Position numbers and translations under genes: made by a program
The notes under the pieces: model-generated
Seen by the model: the letters and a program-made list of their open reading frames with translations, nothing else
Told to the model about the DNA's origin: nothing
Database searches by the model: none
Assembly: GCF_001752395.1 (NCBI RefSeq)
Contig: NZ_MKEK01000001.1
Location: forward strand, 1,105,044-1,169,043
Direction: 5' to 3'
Source: Rheinheimera salexigens
GTDB lineage: Bacteria; Pseudomonadota; Gammaproteobacteria; Enterobacterales; Alteromonadaceae
Length of the DNA: 64,000 bases
In this document: piece by piece, positions 43,761-53,751 of the stretch
How positions within the stretch are numbered: position 1 is the stretch's first letter
Layout of the letters: each line of letters opens with the position of its first letter

Positions 43761-46045
43761 GTAGTACAGGCAATAAAACGAACAGTAAAACCCCGAGTAA
43801 AGCACAGAGTAAAACTAAAGCTAAACCAGCTAAGAACAAACAGTATTTAAAACGTTTTGTGTTATTGATGCTAAAGCTGATGGCTGTGGTGGTATTAGTT
43901 TTAGTGTTTTACTTTATTTATTTAGATAGCAAAATTAGTAAGAAGTTTGCTGGCCAAAAATGGCAAGTACCGGCCCAGATTTATGCACGGAGTATGGAAT
44001 TGTTACCCGGTAAAACCATTACTCAGCAGCAAGTGTTGCAGCAATTAACCGCCTTACAATATCAGCGCAACCCAGAGTTATCTGCGCCTGGCCAATACAG
44101 TGTGTCGCGCAATCATATTACCATTTATCGTCGGCCATTTACCTTTACCGATGGCTATGAAGCTGCGCAATTATTTAGTGTAGAGTTTAATCGCAGTGGC
44201 ATTAATAGGATTATGCAGCGCTTGCAAAAGGAGCCGCTTAATTTTGCTCGTTTAGAGCCACAATTAATTGAACATTTAGTGTCACCGCATCAAGAAGATC
44301 GCGAGTTAGTTCGGTTAGAGCAAGTACCAGAGATATTTAAAGACACCTTATTGTTGGTCGAAGATCGTAATTTTTATCATCACCATGGTGTAGCACCTTT
44401 AGCTGTTTTACGCGCTCTTTGGGTTAATGTGACCGCTGGGCGGACTGTGCAGGGTGGGTCAACCTTAACCCAACAGTTAGCTAAAAATATGTATTTAACA
44501 AACGAACGGACATTATTGCGCAAAATAAATGAGGCGTTAATCGCATTAATTTTAGATTACCGCTTTAATAAAGATCAGATTTTGGAGGCTTACCTTAATG
44601 AGGTATTTGTGGGCCAAAACTATGCCACCGCTATTCATGGTGTTGGCTTAGGTAGCCGTTTTTATTTTGCTAAGCCGCTGACCGAATTAACCACCAGTGA
44701 ATCGGCATTACTCATTGGCATTTTAAAAGGACCGTCCTACTTTGACCCTAGACGCCATCCAGAGCGGGCCTTACAACGTCGAGATTTAGTCTTACGTTTA
44801 ATGTTTGAGCAGCACTTTTTAAACCGGCAGCAATATGAGCATGCTGTGCAACAACCTCTGGCTGTCGTCGCACGGGCCAAATTGTCTAACGCCAGTTACG
44901 CCAGTTATATTGATGCCGTAAAAAAAGAGTTACGCCAATTAGATATTGAGCATCAGTTACGCCAAAGTGGCATTAAAGTATTTACTAATTTAGATATTTT
45001 AGCCCAGCAAGATGCTGAACAAGCAGTTACCGCTCAATTACAAAATTATGATCAGGCCCTAGAAGCCGCCGTTGTAGTAACCGAATATCAGCAGGCAGAT
45101 ATTGTCGCGGTAGTGGGCAGTCGTAATCAAATTGAAAGCGGCTTTAACCGTGCTTTGGATGCGCAAAGACAAATTGGCAGTATTATTAAGCCGGTAATAT
45201 ATTTAGAAGCCTTAAGCCAGCGCGGGCGCTATAGCTTGGCCACTCAATTACAAGATACAGCGATAAGATTACGCAGTAATAATCAAGATTGGCAGCCGCA
45301 AAACTTTGATAAAAAATTTCGAGGTCCAGTGACTTTACTGGACGCTTTGGCTAACTCGCTAAATGTGCCAACAGTTAGACTGGGTTTACAGTTAGGTTTA
45401 CCTACTATTAGTGCAGGGTTAGAAAAGCTTGGCTTACAGCGCGATGTAAAACTACACCCAGCGGCTTTGCTTGGTGCTATAGAGCTGAGCCCGCTTGAAG
45501 TGAGTCAGTTATATCAGACCATTGCTAATAATGGCATACATCGTAAATTAAGTACCTTGTTTGCCGTGACAGATAATGCAGGTCATATTTTATATCAACG
45601 CCAAGATGCATTAACCCGACGTTATGCTGAACAAGAAACCTATTTATTACAGTATGCCTTAATTCAAGCCGCTAAAACGGGCACCGCTAAATCATTAGCT
45701 AATGCCTTTCCTCAGGAAATATTAGCAGGTAAAACCGGTACCTCCAGTGACTATCGTGATAGCTGGTTTGTTGGTTTTGATCAAAATAAATTGGTAACTG
45801 TTTGGTTAGGTAAAGATGATAATAAAGCCATAGGCTTAACCGGTGGTACTGGGGCTTTGCCGGTATTTAGCCGTTTTTTCCGCCAGCAAGGTGTAAACTC
45901 AATTTTACGGCCAGTACCCGAACATATTAGTATACAAGCATTTTCCACAGTTACAGGTTATCCTCAAGCACCAAACTGCGTTAATGTATTGTTGCTACCT
46001 GCATTTAGTGACGACAATTTTGCAGCGACAGAGTGTGATAATTAA
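43757..46045 (+). CDS. mrcB: Penicillin-binding protein 1B
   Basis: 762 aa bifunctional peptidoglycan synthase. A basic cytosolic tail (1-30), one TM helix (about 33-56), a UB2H-like domain, a glycosyltransferase domain with catalytic Glu in EDRNFYHHHG and GGSTLTQQLAKN, then a transpeptidase with SxxK in GSIIKP, SxN in ANSLNVP and KTG in GKTGTSSD. All active-site motifs are present. The protein ends at ECDN, and those four codons plus stop are duplicated just after the gene (46031-46060). Confidence 0.96.
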   Translation: MSSTGNKTNSKTPSKAQSKTKAKPAKNKQYLKRFVLLMLKLMAVVVLVLVFYFIYLDSKISKKFAGQKWQVPAQIYARSMELLPGKTITQQQVLQQLTALQYQRNPELSAPGQYSVSRNHITIYRRPFTFTDGYEAAQLFSVEFNRSGINRIMQRLQKEPLNFARLEPQLIEHLVSPHQEDRELVRLEQVPEIFKDTLLLVEDRNFYHHHGVAPLAVLRALWVNVTAGRTVQGGSTLTQQLAKNMYLTNERTLLRKINEALIALILDYRFNKDQILEAYLNEVFVGQNYATAIHGVGLGSRFYFAKPLTELTTSESALLIGILKGPSYFDPRRHPERALQRRDLVLRLMFEQHFLNRQQYEHAVQQPLAVVARAKLSNASYASYIDAVKKELRQLDIEHQLRQSGIKVFTNLDILAQQDAEQAVTAQLQNYDQALEAAVVVTEYQQADIVAVVGSRNQIESGFNRALDAQRQIGSIIKPVIYLEALSQRGRYSLATQLQDTAIRLRSNNQDWQPQNFDKKFRGPVTLLDALANSLNVPTVRLGLQLGLPTISAGLEKLGLQRDVKLHPAALLGAIELSPLEVSQLYQTIANNGIHRKLSTLFAVTDNAGHILYQRQDALTRRYAEQETYLLQYALIQAAKTGTAKSLANAFPQEILAGKTGTSSDYRDSWFVGFDQNKLVTVWLGKDDNKAIGLTGGTGALPVFSRFFRQQGVNSILRPVPEHISIQAFSTVTGYPQAPNCVNVLLLPAFSDDNFAATECDN

Positions 46046-46060
46046 GAATGTGATAATTAA
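46031..46060 (+). repeat. 15-bp tandem duplication of the mrcB 3' end
   Basis: GAGTGTGATAATTAA (46031-46045, the last codons E-C-D-N-stop) is followed at once by GAATGTGATAATTAA, one base different. It looks like a slipped-strand duplication that left a second, silent stop. Confidence 0.85.
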
Positions 46061-46095
46061 TCATATGCTAATGAATAAAGGCCTTAACTAATATT

Positions 46096-48246
46096 ATGTT
46101 TATAAAACCAGACCAACCATTACAGGTAGGCGCGTGGCAGTATTTACCAGAGCAAGATAAACTGGTGAAGTATTCGGCTGAAAATATTATTTGTGAAACG
46201 GCTGAGTTAGATAATTTATGCCAAAAAGTACTGAACTACTTTATTTTACATGCGGGTAAGTTAGTTACAAAAGACGAGTTGTTACTGAATGTTTGGGGCA
46301 TTCAAGATGTCACTGATGGCCGAGTGACACGCGTTATTCGAGTGTTAAGAGTGGCGTTGGGTGATGATACTCGAGAGCCCAACTATATTGAAACCATACC
46401 CAAACGCGGATATCGCTTTATCGCACCGGTAACTGCCGTCTCAGCGGTGCTAATAGAAAGTCACGACGGACCAACAACAGAAGTTGTGCCAGTAAAGTCT
46501 AAACATTGGATCAATTACTTAGTCAGTGCTGCTGTGATGGTAGTGTTAGGTATAGCAGGCCTTATTTGGTGGCTAAATACAAGCAAAAGCCCAACGGCTG
46601 AAGTTAGCACGCCAATGCACCGTTATCGCCATATCACCTCATTAGATGGCTTAGAATTTTATCATAACGCCTCTGCCGACGAGCGCTATTTGGTTTATAG
46701 CTATGCCAATCCGCAGCAGGATAAAAGTACCATATTAATGTTAGAGGATTTGCAGCAACGCAAGCGCATAACGCTTACGGATCCAGCTTATAATAGTTTT
46801 GGTGCTAGCTTTAATGCTGATGCTAGTAAAGTAGCTTATCAACGCTTATATCCAGACGGTCGCTGTGAGATTAGAATGATCCAGCTCGATCAAACTAATC
46901 TTCAGTTACTTAGCGATAATTTATTAGTTAATTGCGCCGAAAATTCGGTCTCTGCAAGATTAAGTTGGTCGCCTGATGGTCGTTATTTAGTGTATCCAGA
47001 AATGGATAACCAACAGCGGCAACTGGTGCTGCAACTTTTAGCGATAGATAGCCAAAATCCTGAACAATTAACCGCACCTTCTGCCAGTAGTTTTGGCGAT
47101 TATGCTGCGCGCTTTTCTCGCCAAGGCGATAAATTAGTATTTTTGCGCGATGCTTCTGGATCTGCACAAATTTGGCTATTAGATTTAACCAGCCGTGCCA
47201 CCCAATTTTTAGTTGCGATTAAAGATATCTATCCGGGTAATGTTGATTGGAACTTACAGGATACGGCGATTATTTATCCTTCAGGCAATAACACAATTAG
47301 TCGGGTAGATATTCAATCTTTACAAAGCAGTATTATTGCTTTTACCGACGATTATGCCAGTGAGCTACAAGTCACCAATTCAGGTAAGGTATTAGTGTCT
47401 GCTGGGGACTTTTCTCGGATAAATATTATAAAGACCAATAATCCACTGCATGAAACCGTCGCCGAAAAGCACGTCGCTTTTAGCTCTAATCGTAACGAAA
47501 CGTATATTGCTGCCAGCCCTATCGAAAATGGTCCGACGGCTGTTGTTTCACGACGCTCTGGTATGCCACAATTATGGTTTTTTTATCCGGACGGCCGTCA
47601 AAGCCAAAAAACCTTTTTTACCGAAAGTAAGCGCTTTAGAAGTATTGAGTTTTCGCCTGATGGCAGCCAGTTGTTACTGCAATTAAATAATGAAATCTGG
47701 TTGCTCGATGCAGAGCAAAAGTTACAGCATGTTGTGGGTGGAGCGAGCGATATCATCAGTATGCCAAGCTGGTCAAAAAATGCTGAAAATATATATTATG
47801 CCCAATCTAAACAAGGCCGTTGGCAAATTATTAGTTACAATCTAGCAAATAAACAATTAGATAGCGTGATCGCGACAGAGCGGGAATTATATTTACAAAG
47901 TGCCAAAGCAAATTATACTTTTTGGCGAGATAGTGGCAATAAACAGTTTTATATTCAGCAACAAGGTGGGCTAGCAGAGTTAATTAAGTTAGATATACCA
48001 GAAACTCAAATTACATTAACTTTTTCTCTGAGTGAAAAAGGTATTTATTATGCTTATTTACATGGCGGCATGGAATACCAATTACGTTATTATGATTTTT
48101 CACAACAAAAATCTATAGTGGTAATTGAGAAGATGCAATTGGGCCGCTTTAGTCTGAGTGCAAATGAAGAGGATATTTATTATCTAGAATATGAGTTTGG
48201 TGATATCGATATTGCTGAATTTACGCCGAGTATCGGATCTTTGTAA
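46096..48246 (+). CDS. CadC-like transmembrane transcriptional regulator with periplasmic beta-propeller (first copy)
   Basis: 716 aa. An N-terminal OmpR/ToxR-type winged helix (about 1-113; DGRVTRVIRVLRVALGDD and YIETIPKRGYRFIAPV are diagnostic) faces the cytosol. One TM helix spans about 140-160. The periplasmic part looks like a TolB/WD40-type beta-propeller, with repeated SPDG / FSPDGSQL elements (LSWSPDGRYLVYP, IEFSPDGSQLLLQL). Such one-component regulators sense a periplasmic signal and bind DNA directly. The target is unknown; the 76-aa gene downstream is the nearest candidate. It shares its architecture with the gene at 48667. Confidence 0.88.
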   Translation: MFIKPDQPLQVGAWQYLPEQDKLVKYSAENIICETAELDNLCQKVLNYFILHAGKLVTKDELLLNVWGIQDVTDGRVTRVIRVLRVALGDDTREPNYIETIPKRGYRFIAPVTAVSAVLIESHDGPTTEVVPVKSKHWINYLVSAAVMVVLGIAGLIWWLNTSKSPTAEVSTPMHRYRHITSLDGLEFYHNASADERYLVYSYANPQQDKSTILMLEDLQQRKRITLTDPAYNSFGASFNADASKVAYQRLYPDGRCEIRMIQLDQTNLQLLSDNLLVNCAENSVSARLSWSPDGRYLVYPEMDNQQRQLVLQLLAIDSQNPEQLTAPSASSFGDYAARFSRQGDKLVFLRDASGSAQIWLLDLTSRATQFLVAIKDIYPGNVDWNLQDTAIIYPSGNNTISRVDIQSLQSSIIAFTDDYASELQVTNSGKVLVSAGDFSRINIIKTNNPLHETVAEKHVAFSSNRNETYIAASPIENGPTAVVSRRSGMPQLWFFYPDGRQSQKTFFTESKRFRSIEFSPDGSQLLLQLNNEIWLLDAEQKLQHVVGGASDIISMPSWSKNAENIYYAQSKQGRWQIISYNLANKQLDSVIATERELYLQSAKANYTFWRDSGNKQFYIQQQGGLAELIKLDIPETQITLTFSLSEKGIYYAYLHGGMEYQLRYYDFSQQKSIVVIEKMQLGRFSLSANEEDIYYLEYEFGDIDIAEFTPSIGSL

Positions 48247-48330
48247 TAAATTTATCGGTTAATTATCGAGTTTAACCATGATTATTTTTATAGATTAGGT
48301 TTGTTGCCGACCTAATAATAAGGAATAACG

Positions 48331-48561
48331 ATGGTTTCTATAATTGCATCAAGTATGTTACTTGGCCAGCTTATGCTGAACCAACCGCTCGTAGTCGACC
48401 TGGAACAACAACATCATTTCCAAAAGCCAGTTGGTCAGAGTCAGTTACTTGCTTGTACTTGGTTTCCGCTGTGTACTGATCCTGATATATACACTTCTCC
48501 TGAGCGAAATAAAGATAAAACAGATACTTCAAGTGACAAAAAGTCTGACAAGCTGGCTTAA
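48331..48561 (+). CDS. 76-aa protein of unknown function between two CadC-like regulators
   Basis: The N-terminal ~20 residues MVSIIASSMLLGQLMLNQPL are hydrophobic and could act as a signal sequence or anchor. A Cys pair sits in LLACTWFPLCTDP, and the last 20 residues are very Lys/Asp-rich (KDKTDTSSDKKSDKLA). AAGGAAT 6-9 nt before the ATG is a strong ribosome site, so translation is likely. I recognise no family. The arrangement suggests a secreted or membrane peptide, possibly a target or partner of the flanking regulators; that is inference. Confidence 0.6.
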   Translation: MVSIIASSMLLGQLMLNQPLVVDLEQQHHFQKPVGQSQLLACTWFPLCTDPDIYTSPERNKDKTDTSSDKKSDKLA

Positions 48562-48626
48562 CGTTTTTGTCGCTTGCCAAATGTGTTAAAGCAAGGCAAA
48601 TACTAAACATTCTAGTTAGTTAAGGT

Positions 48627-48660
48627 ATACTCCGTTCGATGACACTTATTGTCGAACGGA
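48627..48660 (+). promoter_or_regulatory. -10 box and 9-bp dyad directly before the second CadC-like gene
   Basis: TATACT at 48627-48632 resembles a -10 element. It overlaps a perfect inverted repeat TCCGTTCGA (48631-48639) / TCGAACGGA (48652-48660) with 12 bp between the arms. The right arm ends 6 nt before the ATG and contains the only GGA that could serve as ribosome site. It may be an operator for autoregulation, or an mRNA hairpin that hides the start. Confidence 0.6.
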
Positions 48661-48666
48661 TTTTCT

Positions 48667-50838
48667 ATGTCAGAACTTGAACCTGTAGTGCGTATTGGTG
48701 AATGGCAATATCAGGTTATTTACGGTCAATTAAGCCAAATTGATCAACCAACTGATGCAATGATTCGGCTTGAACCTTTATTGCATAGTTTATTAAATTA
48801 TTTTCTGCTCCAGCCCAATGTCGTGCTAACAAAAGATATGTTGCTGGATAATGTGTGGCCAGCAGATGCGGGCTCTGATGCTGCGGTGATGCGTGCCGTT
48901 GGTGCCCTGCGTAAAGTGCTGGGTGATGATGTTAGAGCACCGCGATATATTGCGACCATTCCTAAAAAAGGCTATCGCTGGCTGGCTGAAATTAGCCCGA
49001 GCAGTCTGATATCGATAGCGCAGCAATCTGCATTATCAGAGCAGAATGTAGCATTGCATTTAGCCGATACTGCTAAAGCCAATTTAGCACCAGGTAATAC
49101 AGCTAACTCAACCGAAATATCGTCTTATAGCAAACGGCAAACAGATCATGTTTGGTCGTGGCGATTTGTGATTATTAGCACCTTAGTGTTGCTAGTGGGT
49201 AGCGCTGGTTTTGCTTTTATTTTATCGTTGTATACCACCCAGCCACTGTTAAAGTTACCTGATACTATCACGCCTATTAGTGCACTTAATGGTCAAGAGT
49301 ATTGGCCGATATTAAACACTGAACAAACCCAAGTTATTTATCAACATAGACAGTTAGGTGAAACCAGCTTAGGTTGGGTGCAACAAGACTTACAAAGTCG
49401 TCGGGCTCACTTTTTACCCCAACAATATTTAGCACTATCAGCAGCACAGTGGTTAGATAATCAACATATTGTTTTTAGTGGTCAAACCAACCAACTGGCT
49501 TGTGCTATTTTTCAACAACAATTATATCCCAAAGTGGCTGACGCTGAATTATTATGGCGCTGTAACCAGTTGCAAGCGCAAGGGTTAATAAAGTGGCAGC
49601 AGCAATGGTTATGGTTAGATACTCTAGAATCTAATGATGCAGATAATAACAATAAGCGCTTAGAACTTTGGTCTGGTCAACAGCAGCAACCAGCACAACG
49701 ATTAGCTTCATATGCATTTATATGGCATAGCGTATCGGCCATGCTAATTCAGCAAGATACCTTGTATTTGTTAGCCCATGAAACAGCAAACAATACTGTG
49801 TTGCTGACCGTAGATTTAAATACCACCACACTTAGTTTGTTACAACGTTTTAACCGCAAGATAAATGATATGGCGTGGTGGGATGACACAACCCTATTAT
49901 TGTCGAGTTTTAATCAAAACTTAATAGTGTATGACTTTAAGGCTAAATCAGAACAAGACCTAGGGCCGTTAACTCGCCCCTTAGCCCAAGCTTCACGTTA
50001 TCCTGGACAGGTGTTAGCGACACAATACTTAAATTACACTAGTGATATTTATCAAGTTGCTTTGGCTAAAGATTCAACTCGGCAACTTACACCTTGGCAA
50101 ATGAGTAATAGAAGTGAGTATTTATTAGCCGACAATGGCGAGATGCAGGCTTATATTTCTGAACGCTCAGGGGTGAGTCAAGTTTGGTTACAAAACCTGT
50201 CAGGGCAAAGCATCCAGTTGACCAACTTTACTCGGCAACAGCCAATTCAGCAATTATTTTGGCATAAGCAACAATTAATGCTGGTGGTTGATAGCCAGCT
50301 AAATGCAATCGATATTGCAACAGGTGAGTTAACATTAGCAAAGCAGCAAGCGAATAGCCAAAGCTTAGGCCGCTACGCCAGTTGTCAGCAACAATTAGTT
50401 TGGACAGCGCTAACAGATGGTGATTGGCAATTATTTATGGCGACAGAGCAGGGGACGCAGGCACTTTATTCAGATGTAGCAGATGTGCGTTGTGGAAGAG
50501 AACAACAACTAATAATACAACATGCAGCAACGGGGCAATTATCTGTTTTAGCACTAAAAAATCAGCAAGCACAGCTTATACAAAGCTTACCCATAACAAT
50601 AGACTGGCGTCAGGTCACAAGTGAACAATGGTTTGTGGATGAGAGCGGTATATATTGGTTAAACCCGAATAAGCAAATTTTACAATCATTTCTTTGGCAA
50701 GATCAGCAGATGCGAGACCACACTTGGTTTCAGCCGGCTTGGCCACTGGCTATATACAGTAATGGCAATGGCCTAGGTTATATCGTACAACCTAGGCCAT
50801 TTGATACCGATATTGTTTGGTTACAACATCGACGCTAA
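48667..50838 (+). CDS. CadC-like transmembrane transcriptional regulator with periplasmic domain (second copy)
   Basis: 723 aa from ATG 48667; an in-frame TTG at 48649 lies inside the dyad and is less likely. Winged helix about 1-110 ([34 protein letters not shown]), a Ser/Thr/Asn-rich linker, one TM (about 166-188), then a periplasmic propeller-like domain rich in Q and L. The domain order is that of the gene at 46096, but the periplasmic parts look quite different, so the two may sense different signals. Its TAA overlaps the hemL stop on the other strand. Confidence 0.86.
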   Translation: MSELEPVVRIGEWQYQVIYGQLSQIDQPTDAMIRLEPLLHSLLNYFLLQPNVVLTKDMLLDNVWPADAGSDAAVMRAVGALRKVLGDDVRAPRYIATIPKKGYRWLAEISPSSLISIAQQSALSEQNVALHLADTAKANLAPGNTANSTEISSYSKRQTDHVWSWRFVIISTLVLLVGSAGFAFILSLYTTQPLLKLPDTITPISALNGQEYWPILNTEQTQVIYQHRQLGETSLGWVQQDLQSRRAHFLPQQYLALSAAQWLDNQHIVFSGQTNQLACAIFQQQLYPKVADAELLWRCNQLQAQGLIKWQQQWLWLDTLESNDADNNNKRLELWSGQQQQPAQRLASYAFIWHSVSAMLIQQDTLYLLAHETANNTVLLTVDLNTTTLSLLQRFNRKINDMAWWDDTTLLLSSFNQNLIVYDFKAKSEQDLGPLTRPLAQASRYPGQVLATQYLNYTSDIYQVALAKDSTRQLTPWQMSNRSEYLLADNGEMQAYISERSGVSQVWLQNLSGQSIQLTNFTRQQPIQQLFWHKQQLMLVVDSQLNAIDIATGELTLAKQQANSQSLGRYASCQQQLVWTALTDGDWQLFMATEQGTQALYSDVADVRCGREQQLIIQHAATGQLSVLALKNQQAQLIQSLPITIDWRQVTSEQWFVDESGIYWLNPNKQILQSFLWQDQQMRDHTWFQPAWPLAIYSNGNGLGYIVQPRPFDTDIVWLQHRR

Positions 50839-52115
50839 AGCGCGGCGAAGCTTTGTTCAGCAGCAGCAATAGTGTGGGCAATATCGGCGTCAGAGTGGGC
50901 TAATGAGATAAAGCCGGCTTCATAGGCAGACGGCGCTAAATATACACCCTGTTGTAGCATTAAGTGAAAGAAGCGATTAAAGGCGGCAATATCACATTGG
51001 GTTGCTTGAGCAAAGTTGCTGACGTTAGCTTCTGTGGTGAAAAACAAACCAAACATAGCACCAACTTGGTTAGTTGCTAGGGGCACACCGTGTTTTTTAG
51101 CTGCAGCGGCAATACCACTGACTAATACCCGGGTTTTTTCGGTTAAAGCTTCATACACACCAGGTTTACTTAGCTCGGTCAATGACGCTAAACCAGCAGC
51201 CATAGCAATTGGGTTGCCCGATAGAGTACCCGCCTGATATACCGGACCTAAAGGTGCTATGTGGTGCATAATTTCTCGTTTACCGCCAAACGCGCCTACC
51301 GGCATGCCGCCGCCAATTATTTTACCTAAAGTGGTTAAGTCAGGTTTTACATCATAAAACGCCTGAGCACCGCCTAAAGCGACCCTAAAGCCGGTCATCA
51401 CTTCATCAAATATCAGCACTGCACCATATTGGTCACATAGTTGGCGTAAGCCTTGTAAAAAGCCTTGGGCTGGTGGAATGCAGTTCATATTGCCTGCAAC
51501 CGGTTCTACAATAATACAGGCAATATCATCGCCATGATTTTCAAAGGTTTGTTTAAGTTGGGCTAAATTGTTAAATTCACAGGTAAGGGTATATTTAGCA
51601 AAGTCGGCAGGTACGCCAGGAGAATTTGGTACGCCTAAAGTTAACGCGCCAGAGCCGGCTTTAACTAATAACGAGTCAGCATGGCCATGATAGCAGCCTT
51701 CAAACTTAACGATGGTATTGCGATTGGTATAACCGCGGGCTAAACGAATGGCGCTCATGGTGGCTTCAGTGCCTGAGCTGACCATGCGAACCATTTCCAT
51801 GCTTGGTACTAATTTAGTGACCATTTCTGCCATATCGACTTCAGCCGCACAAGGCGCGCCAAAGCTTAAGCCTTTTTCAGCTGCATCTATAACAGCTTGG
51901 CGAATATTAGGATGATTATGGCCTAGTAACATAGGTCCCCAAGAACCAATGTAATCAATATAGCGCTTACCATCGACGTCAAACATGTAAGCACCGTCTG
52001 CATGATCGATAAATACTGGCGTACCGCCAACACTGCTAAAAGCACGAACGGGTGAGTTAACGCCACCAGGGATAGTACGTTGAGCGCGGGCAAATAGTTG
52101 TTCTGAAATCGACAT
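50835..52115 (-). CDS. hemL: Glutamate-1-semialdehyde 2,1-aminomutase
   Basis: 426 aa PLP enzyme making 5-aminolevulinate for haem by the C5 pathway. The N-terminus [40 protein letters not shown], and the PLP lysine in [17 protein letters not shown] are all present, and the length equals that of the E. coli enzyme (426 aa). It is convergent with the CadC-like gene, with stop codons overlapping. Confidence 0.97.
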   Translation of the reverse strand: MSISEQLFARAQRTIPGGVNSPVRAFSSVGGTPVFIDHADGAYMFDVDGKRYIDYIGSWGPMLLGHNHPNIRQAVIDAAEKGLSFGAPCAAEVDMAEMVTKLVPSMEMVRMVSSGTEATMSAIRLARGYTNRNTIVKFEGCYHGHADSLLVKAGSGALTLGVPNSPGVPADFAKYTLTCEFNNLAQLKQTFENHGDDIACIIVEPVAGNMNCIPPAQGFLQGLRQLCDQYGAVLIFDEVMTGFRVALGGAQAFYDVKPDLTTLGKIIGGGMPVGAFGGKREIMHHIAPLGPVYQAGTLSGNPIAMAAGLASLTELSKPGVYEALTEKTRVLVSGIAAAAKKHGVPLATNQVGAMFGLFFTTEANVSNFAQATQCDIAAFNRFFHLMLQQGVYLAPSAYEAGFISLAHSDADIAHTIAAAEQSFAAL

Positions 52116-52212
52116 AGAGATTAAATTCCAATAATTAACATCAATAATTAAATAGTAAGCAGTATGCTAGGGATAAAACTGTACTTTACAAATATGCTTA
52201 ATAATTTTGTTA

Positions 52213-53223
52213 TTAAACATTTTTGTGGCTAAACCAAGGCACTGAGCATTCATAATCTTGAACTTTATCAGCCACACCTAAGGTTAAGGCAAATAACGCC
52301 ATGCGAACTAAAATGCCATTATCAGCTTGGCGAAAAATGGCTAAATTAGGGTTAAGGTTTAAGTCGTTATCTAACTCATTTGCTTCCTCGCGTGAGTCTC
52401 GCGGCAATGGATGCATAATGACGGTATTTGACTTGCAATAACGGGTATAAATTTGCTGATTTAAGCGAAATTTACCGCGATATAAATTGGCTTCATCTTT
52501 TGAACTGAAACGCTCTTCTTGGATCCGCGTTTGATACACTATATCAGCACTGAGGTTACCTTCTAAGCGGTCGGTAATCGTCACTTTATGGCCAGCATTC
52601 TCAATGGCACTGATAATGTCATCCGGCATAGCTAACGCGCTAGGGGCTATTAAGGTAAAGCGAATATTATTAAATAAGCATAACAGCTTAGATAATGAGT
52701 GCACAGTACGGCCATGTTTAAGATCACCCACCATAGCGATATGCATGCCATCTACTGTTAAGCCTGAAGATGCCAGTTCGCGTTCAATGGTAAATAAATC
52801 TAACAAAGCTTGGGTAGGATGCTCGTTAGCACCGTCGCCACCGTTAATAACCGGCACTCGACTGCCTAAGGCAAACTCGGCAACAGAGCCTGCTTGCGGA
52901 TGGCGCATGGCGATCACATCGCTATAACTGCTAATCACTCGAGCGGTATCAAATAACGATTCACCTTTAGCTAAGGCCGAGCTTTCCATACCGGTGGTTT
53001 CTCTTACTTCACCACCTAGTAAATTAAAAGCACAGCCAAAACTCACTCGGGTTCGGGTACTGGCTTCAAAAAATAAATTACCTAAAATAGCACCTTCTAA
53101 CACTTTAGTGCGTTTATTACGGCTAGCATAAGGGGCCATATTGCGGGCAATGTTAAAAATATTTTGAATACTATCGCGGTCAAATTGATGTACAGAAAGA
53201 ATATGTTCGCCTGTGAAACTCAT
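52213..53223 (-). CDS. pyrB: Aspartate carbamoyltransferase catalytic chain
   Basis: 336 aa. It makes carbamoyl-aspartate in pyrimidine synthesis. The carbamoyl-phosphate loop is FEASTRTRVSFG, followed by HPTQALLDLFTIE and MHPLPRDSRE. It is about 25 residues longer than E. coli PyrB, with a C-terminal tail VQDYECSVPWFSHKNV. No pyrI regulatory gene is adjacent, so allosteric control of the E. coli kind is not evident here. A dyad-bearing -10 element lies upstream. Confidence 0.95.
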   Translation of the reverse strand: MSFTGEHILSVHQFDRDSIQNIFNIARNMAPYASRNKRTKVLEGAILGNLFFEASTRTRVSFGCAFNLLGGEVRETTGMESSALAKGESLFDTARVISSYSDVIAMRHPQAGSVAEFALGSRVPVINGGDGANEHPTQALLDLFTIERELASSGLTVDGMHIAMVGDLKHGRTVHSLSKLLCLFNNIRFTLIAPSALAMPDDIISAIENAGHKVTITDRLEGNLSADIVYQTRIQEERFSSKDEANLYRGKFRLNQQIYTRYCKSNTVIMHPLPRDSREEANELDNDLNLNPNLAIFRQADNGILVRMALFALTLGVADKVQDYECSVPWFSHKNV

Positions 53224-53279
53224 ACATAGTGCTCATGTCGGTAAGAAGTTATCACTGCCGGAATCGGCCAGTTAGTGCT

Positions 53280-53292
53280 GGCTATTATAGCC
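53280..53292 (-). promoter_or_regulatory. Probable -10 element of pyrB inside a palindrome
   Basis: GGCTATTATAGCC is a perfect dyad. On the minus strand it contains TATAAT, about 60 bp upstream of the pyrB start. The -35 is weak (TTTTAAG region). The dyad overlapping the -10 could be a regulator site. Confidence 0.5.
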
Positions 53293-53319
53293 AAAAATGC
53301 TGCTTAAAAGCGAATAAGA

Positions 53320-53751
53320 TCAGAACGGTTTAAGCACAGCCAGTAATATAATGGCTAATAACACTAGTACTGGAAGTTCATTAAATACGCGATAAAACCG
53401 TGAGCTACGTTGATTTCTATTCTGCTTAAAGTCGGCTAACAATTTAAAGCAATAACCATGATATACATATAAAGCCAACACTAGTAGCAACTTAGCATGT
53501 AGCCAATAACTTAGTTTAAACCAAGCTACGCCATAGCTATAGATAAGCAGCAGGCCAAATACTAAGGTTAGAATGGCAAAGGGTGACACAAAATAAAGTA
53601 ATCTACGCTCCATCACTTTAAATTGCTGATCGCAGTCGACACTGCTTGTTTCAGCATGATAGACAAATAATCGCGGCAGATAAAAAAGACCGGCAAACCA
53701 GGCAACCATAAAAAAAATGTGTAAGGCTTTATAAACTAATATCGTTGTCAT
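53320..53751 (-). CDS. hemJ: Protoporphyrinogen IX oxidase HemJ
   Basis: 143 aa integral membrane protein with about four TM helices. It oxidises protoporphyrinogen IX in many Gram-negatives that lack HemG and HemY. KALHIFFMVAWFAGLFYLPR contains the conserved His, followed by VYHAE; the conserved Lys lies in HAKLLLVL. It overlaps clcA by 4 bp at its start, so the two are co-translated. hemL, another haem gene, lies 1.2 kb downstream. Confidence 0.92.
   Translation of the reverse strand: MTTILVYKALHIFFMVAWFAGLFYLPRLFVYHAETSSVDCDQQFKVMERRLLYFVSPFAILTLVFGLLLIYSYGVAWFKLSYWLHAKLLLVLALYVYHGYCFKLLADFKQNRNQRSSRFYRVFNELPVLVLLAIILLAVLKPF

Noticed and set aside
48627..48660. Hairpin before the second CadC-like gene as an intrinsic terminator of the 76-aa gene
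   Set aside because: Only TTTT follows the hairpin, the arms overlap a -10-like box and the next start codon, and the loop is long; an operator or leader structure fits better.
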